From assembly GCA_003868215.1 (NCBI GenBank), contig QWDQ01000027.1, forward strand, positions 266,077 to 330,076: a stretch of DNA of 64,000 nt. The letters run 5' to 3'. Under the pieces are notes generated by a model. That model had not been told where the DNA came from and searched no databases. It saw only the letters and a list, made by a program, of their open reading frames with translations. The position numbers were made by a program, and so were the translations under genes. This document shows, one piece after another, positions 42,544 to 54,795 of the stretch; the first letter of the stretch is position 1; each line of letters begins with the position of its first letter. The DNA comes from Pseudophaeomoniella oleicola (taxonomy: Eukaryota > Ascomycota > Eurotiomycetes > Phaeomoniellales > Phaeomoniellaceae).

Positions 42544-45016
42544 CTATTCGTCTTCAATGACGTACTCCTCGTCGCTCGCCATGTCTTCTAATGCATCAGA
42601 GTAACCGTCCGAGTCTACGGAAGTCACCTTTTTGAATGTTTCGTACGGTGTCAAAGCACCGATAGCTCGCTTTGCATGATCTTTCAGTATAGAAAGACCG
42701 TAAACATAACTGGAATTGACCCATCCGAATCTATTCAACGTCAGTATAGGAAACCCACACAAAAAATGACAAAGACGTACCCTTCTCGTGGAACGCCCAC
42801 AAAGTCAGCTCCTTGGTTGCCGTACTCAGCATCAACCTTGTGGGGATCAAGTTCCCTGGTGACATTGTATTTCTCAACAACGACGCCGTTGAAGTCGACA
42901 AAAGCCTTTGTGGCCATATATACCCATTTGTAGGCCAGTGCTTCCGCGACATCCTGGTAACCATACCTGATCAGGCCGCCCCATGCAAGGATCTGTTGAG
43001 GCGCCCATCCATAGGGATAATCCCATTGACGGTTGGGACGCGCCAGCGAAACCTTACCACGGGACTTCTCCGTTCCTGAGAGAAGACCACCATAAGCCTC
43101 AAACTTTGGCAAGGCGTGAAGAACCAGATTAGCTGCCTGAATTGGACTTGCAACACCTGCCCACATCGGCCAGAAGGTGGTCGCACACTCGTAGGTTGTG
43201 CGCTTTCTTTTCACAGTATCGTAATCAAAGTACATGTTTTTTGCCGAGTTCCATAGGTATTTGTCCATAGCTTGCCTGCGCTTCTTAGCACGACGATCCC
43301 ATACAGCCGATGTCTCCACCGCATCGACACGGTTCTCCGCTGTTTGAAACTCGGGGGGGATTGACAAACGCTCGTGGAAGTACCTCCGGATGCAGTTAGC
43401 AATATCGGTCTCGTACTTGTAGAGACATGAGTTGAGATCAACCGTGGCCAGATTGGCAGCAACACCTTCAAGACGGTACGAGGTATCATGTCCGGACTCA
43501 CGGACGGCACGATCGTGCAAAAAGTACTCGTCCAGCTCAGGTTCCTTGATACTACCATCATTGTAGCCCTTAACATAGTCTTCAAAGGTGATGCCGAGCT
43601 TCTCGGCGTACGGTGTGATGATATGTACGAAATGAGAAGCTTCCGTCTCTGGCGGAACTCCTAAGCCACCAGGGCGATAGCGTGAAAGACCTGTTGCCGG
43701 ATCATAACGCGGTTCGGACATCCACACCGAGTAATATTCCTTGATCGCGGCCAAAATACCCAGCCGAAGGAAATCCAGCGTGGCCGGATCATCCTTATTT
43801 TTCCTCTCGAACACATTGAGAACGAAGTCGGTGAGAAATGGTGGCTGAGATCGCATGAGGTAATACGACCTGTTCGCGTTCAAGATCTTGCCATAATGTT
43901 TGATGCAGAAGCAAAAGTTCCGGACCATTCCTTCACACAAATCCACCCTGTCGTTGCATAACAAGCCAATGGACTCCATATAGCTATCCCAGCCATACAG
44001 CTCGTTGAAGCGCCCTCCGGGAACCACAAACGGCAAGCCTCTCATCTTTGTCTGGCCCGTCGTCTCGTCCGTATACTTCTCCATCTCCAGCGCAAGCATA
44101 CCCGGTTTAGCGTTAAGATCTCTGACAAATTCTGGAGTGATATCTTGATCTGGCAGCCATTGCACGTCGAGTCGGATCTCGGGACGGTCTTTTGCGACTT
44201 GAGTATAGTATTCGTATTGTTCAGGGGCACCGCGTGGTACGTAGATGCGCGGTCTGGGATCGTCAGTCCAGTCTTTCGGATCTCTGCCGGCCTTCTCGAT
44301 ATTAGAAGCGTCAATACGCCTAGTGAGGTTGTTCCAGAAGGTGTCCCGGATAAACCTGGATAACTTGTGCATGGGATTCTCGAACAGTCGCCTCTGGTCA
44401 AGAATGATCGTCTTTTGACCGTGATCTTGCGCCAATGTAAGTTCCATCAGCAGACTAGAAAGAGCGTATGTGCCATTGATAGAGAAACTTTTATAACCGC
44501 CGGAGCCAATCGTGCCCAATGATATTGTCTGCAGTCTTGGTCAGCCACTGCATTCGCCCCGCATCATTTGAGTAACTGACCTTGGGGCCATCGTCGTCGA
44601 TTGTGATCTGAAAGTTGCCGTCGGTATCTTCTCTTTCAAGTAGGCGCTGACGAGTTTCGTCAACCATCACAACAAAGCGTCGAGGAAGGCTTGACGACTC
44701 ATCTATAGGTCCGACATCAGTACAAGATTGGGAACAGGTTGCGGCATTGAGATACATACCGACACTGTGATTCCTCTGCCGAAACCCTGTCTTCACAAAT
44801 TCTGAGACATTATGGTCTTTGATGAACTGCGCCAGTCAGCATTGATACGTTCTATGATATTGATGGACATGGGAGATTTCCTACCGAAGAAACAGCCCGG
44901 CCTCTGAAAGCCAAAGCCCGCTTTTCCGCTTGTTCATCGCTATAATAGACGTCTGCACTTGTAAATGGATCTGTGAGGGAGCTGCTACGGCGGTGTCGAC
45001 CATATTGCAAGCTCAT
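42544..45016 (-). CDS. NTH1: Neutral trehalase (glycoside hydrolase family 37)
   Basis: Five minus-strand exons, 45016-44885, 44826-44760, 44702-44581, 44528-42781 and 42730-42544, give 751 residues, the same length as yeast Nth1. It is a cytosolic enzyme that splits trehalose into two glucoses when cells leave stress or dormancy. The regulatory N terminus carries RRSSS (9-13), a protein kinase A type site. The calcium-binding EF-like loop [13 protein letters not shown] is near residues 94-106. The two GH37 signatures are present: [15 protein letters not shown] and [10 protein letters not shown]. The last exon ends in an acidic tail. The intron ending at 44529 was chosen because ACA ATA TCA TTG GGC restores the family block after DDGPK. 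Confidence 0.95.
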
Positions 45017-46812
45017 GATATGTCAATTCCTGTCAGGGATCCTGGCGTCTTGTGGTGCAGCAGCAATTGAGCGCTTCTCGAAAAAAAAATCGTTGCAAGG
45101 GGCCCCGCGAATGGGAAGGCGAGTCGATGACGAATGATGAATGATAAGAATTTGGGAAGCAGGGGAAATGAGGGGGTGATGCAAAGCGTCCTTTCGTTTC
45201 AGGGTCTAGGCTTTGTGCGGCTGCAAATAGGATCAGTGAGGCAATTATAACTTGACTCTTGCGTTTCCTGCCGCTTTCGAGCTGTTTGAGCTGTGCAAGG
45301 TTTCTGTGCTGTTCTATCTGCTGTGGGTTGCTTGTTCGAGGAATGAGGAAATGTTGTCTGACTGTCTTAAGTCGATGACAACGGACCGATAATGCTAAGG
45401 ATGACGATAAGCAGAAACTAGGTACTCGATCGCTTTCTCCTCTGGGTCCTTTTGGTTCTTTCAGCGAGGAAGACGAATCGACAAATAGTCATAGACTCAC
45501 ACGCTCCACTTGCTCAGTAATCACTCCGAATTCGTAGGATTGATGGCTGATGGTTAACGTAGTAAATCGGTCAATGGATGGATCCCAGTAATGATAGGAC
45601 AATGGAAGAAAATGGAAGAAAGGAACCAAAAGAAGAGAGAAAGGCTTAGATAGTAAAGCAGAGGGCAGTTCCCACGATCAGTTCGGTTTCGACAGGGTTA
45701 CACCGCTCATTTCTTCCTTCTCTCTCAAGTGATTCGTGCTTTCCTGATCGAGAATTACCTGGGCACATGTCCGTGCTAGGGAGATCACGATAATCATCGT
45801 AACTTAAGTCGAAGGCACCTCGATCCTTGGACCGGAGCAATCAAGATGCGTCCATCAAGCCACTCATGTCGCCTTGAGGACATTCGGACGGTCAACTGCA
45901 TAGATACTCTGCGTACGCATTCCAGTCCCCTTTGCATATAGTCGAAGGCCATTTTATCTGCGTCGCAGTCTGATGTTGAAAATGGTTGCAGGAACCCACG
46001 AAGTACTAAGTCAATGTATTCACGGCGCATTGTACTGGTGATACGAGAGAAAAGACAAGCCGTGGACTTGACGTTGTTGCGGCTCTTCTATTTAGCCTCT
46101 TCATTGCATTCACGACCAATCCTATGGCGGGAGAACCACCCATGATCTTGTCTGGAAATCTCGCCTAGGTGTACCTAGGTATCGCTCCCTCTTTAACTAT
46201 GGGTAAGATAGCTGGTATAGAGAGTCCGACTCCTATGTTTGTGACACCATCCATCTGGTTCATTCATTCGACGCCGTGTCCCAATGTCGGATCATGTTTC
46301 CTACCTTATTGGCTATGACTTCCATGCCTTGTACACACCTAATTCTTATGGCTGCTGTCCAGGGTGTGCCACATGATGCGAGGTGATTGCCCGACACTTA
46401 GAAGACTGCCGACCCCGGATTCCGAAAAGACTTGGTTTACACAAAGATGGATCTTGCCTTTCTGGACTCAGACAAAAATAGGTCGTAGGGGAAGAGAATG
46501 TCTCAATACAAGCGTTACAGCACACAGTGGCTCTTTCAATGATCAATACAACATTTTTCTACCTAAAGGGTACTCCCTCTGAAAATATCGCAGAGCAAGC
46601 AAAGGGATATAATTCCCTAGGCTTGTTGCTGGCCTCCTTTGACAGAGGCAACTTCTATACCAAGTCGTCAGATATCGATCCCCGGTGGTGGGCGATCTGT
46701 TGTTCGTTAAGTGGACCTCCCATATCCATCCAAGTTCCAAGTAGAAAAGTCGTGCAGTCGTGTCGCCATAATGTTGATGATGTGCAGTCGATATTACCTG
46801 ACCACGACCATG
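45017..46812. promoter_or_regulatory. Trehalase upstream region and spacer
   Basis: Stress-response-like AGGGG elements lie upstream of the trehalase start at about 45098, 45161 and 45171, which fits known stress control of neutral trehalases. Two overlapping short frames on the minus strand (45646-46030) do not join across a plausible intron, so I do not call a gene. Confidence 0.4.
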
Positions 46813-47243
46813 CTATGACTTTGGAACGTGGTGATGGCTACTGCTACGTTTTGGGAGTCTGCAGTGATAATCTTAGTTACAGAACACGATGTATGCTGGA
46901 GTACTCACGCTTTTCGCTGTTGAGACCCGCTTGCAATACCTGGAGACTCCTGCTGTGCTGGCTGTCCCCAACCCAGTTTGCTTTTGTAGGCAGGCCAGCT
47001 TGCATTGTTCCACACCTTCATCAACACATTCTGTGTGCGATCGGTATAATCTTCTTGGTCGACGTGCTTGACCCCCACTTTCATACCCTCACGCGACACT
47101 GTGATATTGTGCCTCTGCATCTTTTGGCTCGTCGTATCACTGATAGAAGTCGCAATGGCGAAGACAACATAACCAACCCCCGCAAGAACCACGGCGATCA
47201 GCAAAGTGATGATAAGTGGTATAAGTGAAGATGATTTCGCCAT
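46813..47243 (-). CDS. Small single-pass membrane protein, function unknown
   Basis: Exon 1 (47243-46909) and exon 2 (46858-46813) join across a 50-nt intron with a GTGAGT donor and TGCAG acceptor to give 126 residues. Without splicing the frame stops after 112. Residues about 7-31 form one hydrophobic helix, preceded by a very short N terminus. The rest is polar, with a potential N-glycosylation site (NNAS) and a basic His-containing end. The layout suggests a signal-anchor protein. I do not recognise the family. It is head-to-head with the MFS transporter, 553 bp apart, so shared regulation is possible. It could be a spurious frame, but the strong donor and clean helix argue for a gene. Confidence 0.5.
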
Positions 47244-47796
47244 AATGCTGAGTTTGATGCTGAATTTGCTAAACGCAGGGGTAAGATCCTGTTGCGAGAT
47301 GGTGCGACTATAAGTGTGGGAGGCCGTAAACGATCAAGGCGCTTGTTCTGCGATCTAACGCAAGGCAAGGTGGCGCGAAGGACTTCTTAATGGTTGAGTA
47401 CAGCTGACAGAGATCGTATCTGATGTGCCGGGTTATATTTGTTGATCGCGGTGTAATTAGATGAGCAGCGATAACCTGTTTGTGGTTGACGGCAGGTGAT
47501 AAGGCGGGGAGCTTTCGACTGAGACCCTGAGCGGCTGGGCCTTTCATGAAGCTCCCCTTCAGTACGTAGCATAGTAGCACTACTTACTAGCTGCATAACC
47601 GTCAATGACTGTCTAATACTACCCCTGCACAAATGGCTTGACAGTGTTTCGTTTATATAGACTCCTGCTGACGCCGTGAACCCTTCATCATGGCTTACAG
47701 AACGTCCCTATTCTTTTCATCTCCGAACTTACCAGTGGTCAAGAGCCTGCGCATTTCGCTCCCAGACTCTCTTGCGCAATAAGCATCTGTTTCGAC
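47244..47796. promoter_or_regulatory. Divergent promoter, small membrane protein / MFS transporter
   Basis: A 553-bp spacer with one TACGTAG element near 47563. No gene is supported. Confidence 0.4.
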
Positions 47797-49620
47797 ATGA
47801 CTGACCAGAGAATCGACGAGATCTCAGCTGTCATGCCCTCTACAGCGACGACAGCAGCGATTGCTCTAGAGCAGACGGCTGAGCAACCGCAAGTGTCTGA
47901 GGATACTGAGAAACCTCCTGATAATACGCCCATTATCGAGTCACTCGATGTATCCGAAGACTCGAACGGTTCCCCAACGGCGCGCTCAAAGCTGCGTAAA
48001 TTCGGTATAATACTCATGCTCTGTGTACGTTATTGCCGCTGCTCCCTCCAGCAACCATCAACTAACTAGAGACGCCGCCTCCTGCAGCTCGTTCTCTTCA
48101 TCTCAGCGCTCGATCAAACCATTGTTTCAACAGCCGTCCCCTCTATGACCAAAGACCTGCACTCTGCCGCGGGCTACACGTGGATTGGCGCCGCGTACTT
48201 ACTGTCCATGTGTGCAGCCAATCCAATGTGGGTTCGGATCAGCGATATCTGGGGTCGCAAACCTGGTCTCTTAGGAGGAATCATCGTCTTTGCGATTGGC
48301 AGTATAATCGCAGGGGCAGCCACAAGTATGCCCATGTTGATTGCCGGACGAGGGGTGCAGGGTCTAGCCGGTGGCGGGATAATGTCATTGGTCAATATCG
48401 TAATCTCAGATCTATTCAGCATGCGTCATCGAGCGTTGTACATAAGCGCGACAGCACTCGTCTGGGTACTCGCTGGAACCACAGGGCCGGTCATTGGAGG
48501 AGCATTGTCGCAATATGCATCTTGGCGCTGGTGCTTCTGGATCAATCTTCCCGTCTGCGGCGCCTCATTCATCATCTTAACGCTTTTCCTTGACTTGCAC
48601 AATCCACGCACGAAGCTCGGCGACGGTCTCAAGGCCATCGACTGGGTTGGGACCGTCTCCATTCTGACCATCATCCTTCTACTTCTTCTTGGACTCGACT
48701 TCGGCGGCGTGACATTTGCCTGGGACAGTCCGACAGTCATCTGCATGATCGTGTTTGGGTCGCTGTTGATTGGGTTCTTCCTCTTCGCCGAGAAACGCCT
48801 CGCTAGATACCCTCTGATGGATCTGAGAATCTTTAAGGAGTGGTCAAATAACGCAGTCATTATTGTTGCTGCTACACACAGCATGGCCACGAGAGGCTCA
48901 GAGTATTACCTCCCCTTATACTTCCAAAGTGTGAAGCAAGCCTCACCTACCAAAAGCGGTGTTTTAATATTGCCAATGATGATAGCGGCATCGCTTTGCG
49001 ATGTGTCAGTCGGCGTCTTGATACACCAGACAGGCCGTTACAGAGAAATCATATGGGCTGGGACAGCGTTCTTGACCCTTGGAACAGGACTGTATGTTAT
49101 GCTCGGAATCGACACATCTCTCGCCCAAATCATCGGCTTCGAGATCATTGGTGGTATCGGCCTTTCCCTTCTGCTCTCGACGCCCATGCTCGCCATTCAA
49201 AACAGCGTCTCTCAGGCCGATGTCGCGGTAGGGACAGCCACGTTAGGTTTTATGCGCAGTATTGCAACTTCGCTGTCTATCGTGCTCGGCGGTGTTGTCT
49301 TTCAGGATAGCATGGCTGCTCAGCATCCATCTCTCGTCGCTGTCGGTCTCAATGGGACCTACCTCGCAGCCTTTTCCGGCTATGATGCAGCAGCAAATGT
49401 GGAAATGATCGCCACTGTCCAGGATCCGACGCAGCATCGGGTGGTGCAGAATGCCTATGCCTGTAGTATGCGGAATATGTTTATAATGTACACCGCCGTT
49501 GCGGCTCTTGGACTAGTGGCCAGCCCTTTCATCAAACAACGACACATGAGCTCAGAACACACAGAGACGAAGACGGGCTTATCCAATATGACGGACCACA
49601 AGCGAGAGACTCAAGGCTGA
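47797..49620 (+). CDS. MFS drug:H+ antiporter (14-helix, DHA2 type)
   Basis: Exons 47797-48024 and 48088-49620 give 586 residues. An acidic cytosolic N terminus of about 70 residues is followed by roughly 14 hydrophobic helices. The first helix contains LDQTIVSTAVPSM, the usual start of this group. Motif A appears as ISDIWGRKPG and motif C as GTTGPVIGGAL. Transporters of this type export toxins, drugs or metabolites in exchange for protons. No biosynthetic gene is next to it, so its substrate cannot be inferred. The 63-nt intron is supported by GTACGT, CTAACT and CTGCAG. The gene is the last one before a 4-kb gene-free stretch. Confidence 0.92.
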
Positions 49621-50425
49621 AGATGGAATCACCCATGGTTTGAAACGATGACATGGCGTACAAGTGCCTGGGGAAGACTCGAATTGTCCGTCTGTACACT
49701 TTGATCACGGCTTCGTCGGCCAGGCGTATTGCTCATCATATACCTCAATGACAGGGGTTGTCGAGATGCAGATCATTGTGGCCGAGCTGTCGCCGTGGTA
49801 TAATCCGCATACCTATCACGATGTGATGGCATCACGATCTGCTGGAAATATAGGACTAGTCTTGCACTGGTACTCCTCATGTCAGAGTGAGTATTGACAT
49901 CGCATGCATCCTTGCGGCGGGTCGACTTAGGCGAGACGGTCTCAACCGGTGGTTCCGAGGTGCTTAAGACGAGTAGATGTAGGTCGGCAAGTGCTGAATG
50001 CCTCATTTAGTCCATTTAGGAAGCTCGTAGGTATCAGGTGTGAAGAATAAAGGGCCACGAAGAGATATCCATCTTCCATTGTGGTATTCGTGCTTCTCCA
50101 GATGAAGAGCACCGTATGAGCTCGGATAACCATAGGCGTCCACTTGTCCTACCTGTCGGAGAATCAACCCGATGGCTGGTTATCACGTGAGGCTGCTGGG
50201 CTCCATTGCAGGATGATGCCCTCGTCCACATAATTTCTTGGAAAACCGGATCATTGCTTACCGACGACATCATCTGAACGGAGACAACCTCCTGCTTCAG
50301 CTTCCGTTACATTGGTGTAGGGATAGGAGAGTACCTACTATCCGACGAGCCGGCCACCCATACGTTGTTTAGAAAATTTCTTCCCCTGGTCTTTCAATGA
50401 GCAGCCTGATCTCGGTTGTATGTAG

Positions 50426-50437
50426 TACTACGTAGTA
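50426..50437. repeat. Dispersed palindrome TACTACGTAGTA
   Basis: Exact copy in the gene-poor stretch downstream of the MFS gene, inside a longer GTAGTACTACGTAGTAGTA context. Confidence 0.8.
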
Positions 50438-51428
50438 GTAATGACAACTGAGGGAATATGGTTCGTGCTTAAGCCCATACCCAGCGAGCCAGGTAAGTAA
50501 CGTAGTAGCTAGACGTTGAGAACCTTGGCCGCTAGTCAGATACATTGCTATATGAAAGTGGAGGTTTTCACGTTTGCATATCCATATCATCGTCACTGTG
50601 CAGAGGACGTATCAACGCCTCCAGATATCTTGTTGCACATACTATGAGTACGACATAGTAGAATCGTAGCGTCGTGTCTGACCCGCCGGTCAGGTTGATG
50701 TGTAGATCTCAAGACATATGGCGATCGGAATTTCCATCCTCAACGCATCCCACACGTGCTAGCTAGCTTCAAGGATTGTGGCATACTGCGTACCAGTCCA
50801 GTAGTATTGATCGATAGGGCTCCTCTAGCACTGGGTAGTTATTCTACTATGGTACTACGGTCTGGGGATCATTTCCCACACAACCTTCAACGTCGAAGCA
50901 TGTGGCTCGGCTGTCAGGCACGAAGAGACAACGGCTATGAGAGCCGGTGAGGAGCTACTGCAGAAAGCTCGAGAGGTGGGGTCCCGGCATTGTCGTTGAT
51001 GACTTAGCAATGGTGCGTGTCGAATTAGAAGCCAAAGAAGCTGAGTCAGCACCGGAAAGTTCCCGATTAACCCTTGATCCGTGATAAAGGTGATGAAAGT
51101 CTGATCCTTGCTTCACCTCATACCAAAAGCAGACACAATCCTGCCTTGCTGTTTACCTAAGGTTACCCACCCCATCGGACGTAACTTTCTCGGCACGGGT
51201 AATACAGCAGCTGGCTCTTTGACGCGCTCTACCACCTTTTACTACGTACATCAACTCAACTAGCTGAGGTAGGTGCATTACTAACCTTTTTCTTCGCTAG
51301 ATACTTCTCAGGCCAGCTCTTGCTAATCCATATCTACTATGGTAGGATGCCTACTCTGGATACTTGAGATATTGCTTTACTACATAGTCCAGTAGATGGA
51401 ACCTTCCGAATGGTAAGTTCCGATGTTC

Positions 51429-51440
51429 TACTACGTAGTA
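51429..51440. repeat. Dispersed palindrome TACTACGTAGTA
   Basis: Second exact copy in the 4.1-kb gene-poor stretch. Confidence 0.8.
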
Positions 51441-53756
51441 TATCGCACATCGCCCACAGACTAAGGCGTGTCCTTCAGCGTCATACCGAAACATACATAC
51501 TAGGTAGTAGTAGAGGTGATGGCGACTCTGTACCATACTATGAACCCTATCTACCTGACCGGGATAGAGAGAAGATGAGAGACGCGTGATGACTCGGAGG
51601 ACTTCTCAGCGGTCAGAGCCAGCGCACTACATAGTACAGTACAGTATGGTATCTACCGCATCTCTCTGTGAAAGGTCGTTTCACTGTAAGATCGTGTCTC
51701 GGGTATGCGCACACGAACATACGATACCAGGTAAGGTATTGTATTGACTAAAGCACGCATTTTCCTACTCCTTAGACTGACTCTTAGGTCTTACTTAGGC
51801 ATACACAGTTGACGAGATTTGACTAGATTACTACCTTAGACTACTTCCTGACTACCAAGGGAGGAGCAGTCGCAACAAAGACCTGCGAGGGCGATGCTAC
51901 GTTGTCCCTGCAATCAACAAGCACAAGTTTCATCATCAGTGATGACAGAGAAGAAACGCGACACCCTTTGTTATTCACTGTGCAATTGGCTAGGTGTAGA
52001 TGTCGATATCGCTCATCTCTCCGAAGGGAAGGTTGGCTTAGCAGAAGAACCCTGGAAAAGGACAGGTGGTTGGCATTTCTTGATGGCTTAGCAGCATGGT
52101 CACATGGAACGTCCAAAAGTAGGGCACGAAACCAAATGAGGGAATTTCTCGAACACATCGTTTCTTTTGGATGACCCGATGGGTTACTCAGCTGAGAGAC
52201 TGCGTCCCGAGGGAGAAGCAATGGCAGATTACCAATACGTCGTATTGCTTACCATAGCACAGATCAAACAATCGTGGAACCGTGAGATCTAGGACTTTCA
52301 ACATGTTATCCAACGCTCCTAGCAAAATGAGTGACGACGACAGTCTCCCCCCCACAAACATAGTTCGACAGGGATTTACTCTTGGTATTCTTATTCTTTC
52401 TTCAGTCGAGGAATTTTCAATGCTCCACCAGGCGCGTCAATTTGGTTGATTCTCGATGAACAGCGCCGAGTCTCTCTATCCGTGAGTTCCTCGATTTGGA
52501 AAATCTCGTATCTGCCCAAAAGCCAAAGGACGGTGATGCTGTAGAAAGCCTTGATATCAATGTTTGATCTGTTTAGTGTTTGGATCTAAGGCAACGTTAC
52601 CTAGCTATTTCGTACTCTGACCGAAAACGTTCAGGGTGATGATATTTTATGCGCATTCATAATTCATAAAGACGGCTCCGCTGTTTTGTTTTGTTTTGCT
52701 TTTTGCCCTGCTTTTTGCCCTTTGTTCAAAGCATCAGGCATAACATTAAAAGGCATTTCGACATCATTTCGGGTCCTATGTAGGACTACGTGGTAATGCG
52801 CGCAAAATGATAATTAGCTAAAAGAACAAAAGAACCTGCACCGTACCTCCGTATCGCCGACTACCCGAAGCATTGCAGATTCATGACAGCATCGCTCCCA
52901 CTAAATACCTTACCACACTATGTACCTTTATCCTACGGTACAAATTGAATCCAGAAATTACAATACAATCGTTTGCATCGTACGCTACCTTGGGTATCAT
53001 GTAAGAATCTGGAAGGTACCTGTAGGTATTGTATTTTGAGGATACTTTACCGTCAGCGTATCAAATACGTAAATTAGCAGAGCATCTTCACTCAAGCAGC
53101 TATCGAACAATTACTGAGAGCCACTATTTCCCTCAAGACCACATCATGGCCCACACACATCTCAACTGCAATCGACGAGGCTTTTCAAACCCAGGCTCCG
53201 GTATCGATTGGCCGTCTAGCCGTGTTATCCTACAGTACCTCCCTAGTATTGTCTACATCGTGTGAGAAACTACCTTACCCTTCTTTGATATGCTGCTCCC
53301 CCCCCGAGAGCTGACCAACCGAACCCGAATCCCCCCTCCTTCCCCTAGTCTCGCAATATCTCCATCGTCTTTTCCGAGGCCGAGTCGAAAGCTAAATTGC
53401 GCACTATCTTAGTCCCTACCCTTGTCACTGATCCTGCGAGCAGCCGTTAGAATAGACCGAATTGTTGCTGGATTAGGCTTTCAGTCGCTGAGCATACGTC
53501 TATACTTCCTGCATTCTGACTAAACTTACATGGGCCCCGAATTCTTATATCTATACACCATGTCCACTTCGATATGTCTCATTGTGAATCGTCACATCTT
53601 CGCTTTTAGCCAGTCACCTTGTTACCGCTGCTGCATATCTGGTCATTATCCTGTGTTACTCTCTACTTCGTATACTCGAAATCCAGATTAAGCTGCCGCG
53701 CAGCTGTCAGTCACCATTGATAGGGCTTACACTGCTCCCTACTGAAGTCCACCGTT

Positions 53757-54795
53757 ATGGCCGCCAGCCATCCACACAATCCTCCATCGCCGTTGGAACA
53801 CCAACACTCGGATGGAGGCATTCGCAAGCGTGTTTGTAAAGCATGTGATCGTTGTCGGCTAAAGAAGTCAAAGGTGCCACCAAATGAATCCCATTCAAAA
53901 ACCAAGCTAATGTGATGGCAGTGTGACGGGTCAAGTCCATGCAGTCGATGTAAGGCCGACAATGCTATCTGCGTCTTTGGTGAACGCAAGAAGTCGCATG
54001 ACAAGGTGTATCCTAAAGGGTAATGCTCTCCCGCCGTTGTTCACTGTTTGCGATTGGGCACCATAACTGACACTGACTAGCTACGTCGAAATGCTTGAGC
54101 AGCAACAGGGACAGCTGGTTGCTGGCCTGCAAGAGCTGTACAAACGCACCATTAAAGGCGAGGGTTGGCCTGGGTCGCCATTGACGGAACACAACCACGG
54201 TCATCCCTACATCCACGATATTCTCGAACGGTTAGGAGCCCTGAAGCACGACGTGCATGGAGATAGCGAAGTCTTCGAAGAAGATACCAACGCCATCCAA
54301 CAACGATTGATATCCAATGGGGCAGGCTTAATGCAACGGACGGATTCTATGGACGGGTCCGAGAGCCCGAGGTCGTCGGTTTTCGATCATGTACCGCCAC
54401 ACCGCTCATCATTCGCAAGCAATATGCCAATGAATGGCAATTTTCCACCGACACCGCCAGAGAATAATCTGCTCAACTACAGACCACAGCAACAACAACA
54501 ACAACAGCAGAACGTAGGGTCCTTTAACATGCCTCACGGCCGATCTCATACGTTACCAGTATCCATGCCTCAATCAATGTTTCAACAACAATCTTGGCCA
54601 GTCACAAATGACCCCACAGTATGCCAGTCGGAGCTGCCAACGCCCTTACCACTTGCTACGCCCCTAACTGAGTCATTCAACACGCCACAGTATTTTACTG
54701 ACCCTACAGGCATGGGGACAATCGACCCCAATTGCCTCCCTCTCTGGAGCGATGATGATATTCTCCAGCGGTATCTAGAAGGTGCTACAGCATAA
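53757..54795 (+). CDS. Zn2Cys6 transcription factor with a poly-Gln segment
   Basis: Exons 53757-53873, 53922-54019 and 54081-54795 give 309 residues. The zinc cluster is at about 28-57 (CKACDRCRLKKSKC then CDGSSPCSRC and a last Cys), split by the first intron. A linker ending in YPKGYVEMLEQQQGQL leads into a short coiled coil, the usual Gal4-type dimerisation arrangement. The rest is Pro/Ser/Gln-rich with an eight-Gln run and an acidic, aromatic C terminus (LPLWSDDDILQRYL) that could activate transcription. It lacks the large fungal-specific middle domain and so is a compact member of the class. It sits alone between two gene-poor stretches, consistent with a developmentally or environmentally regulated gene; that is inference. 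Confidence 0.88.

Larger units (their letters stand above)
49621..53756. other. Gene-poor stretch (4.1 kb)
   Basis: No frame here shows family motifs, codon regularity or credible splicing; those near 51841-52221 are antisense to each other and look random. It carries two exact palindrome copies (50426-50437, 51429-51440) plus degenerate ones near 50500 and 51240. There are no transposon hallmarks. It may be the long regulatory region of the Zn2Cys6 gene that follows, or host a noncoding transcript. Confidence 0.5.

Noticed and set aside
45646-46030. Two overlapping minus-strand frames upstream of trehalase
   Set aside because: They do not join through a plausible donor and acceptor, and neither resembles a family.
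46527-47228. 233-codon plus-strand frame
   Set aside because: It runs antisense to the small membrane-protein gene, has no recognisable motif and uneven composition; the minus-strand model has a better helix and splice signals.
51841-52221. Frames of 90-126 codons on both strands in the gene-poor stretch
   Set aside because: They overlap antisense, lack motifs and show no credible exon partners.
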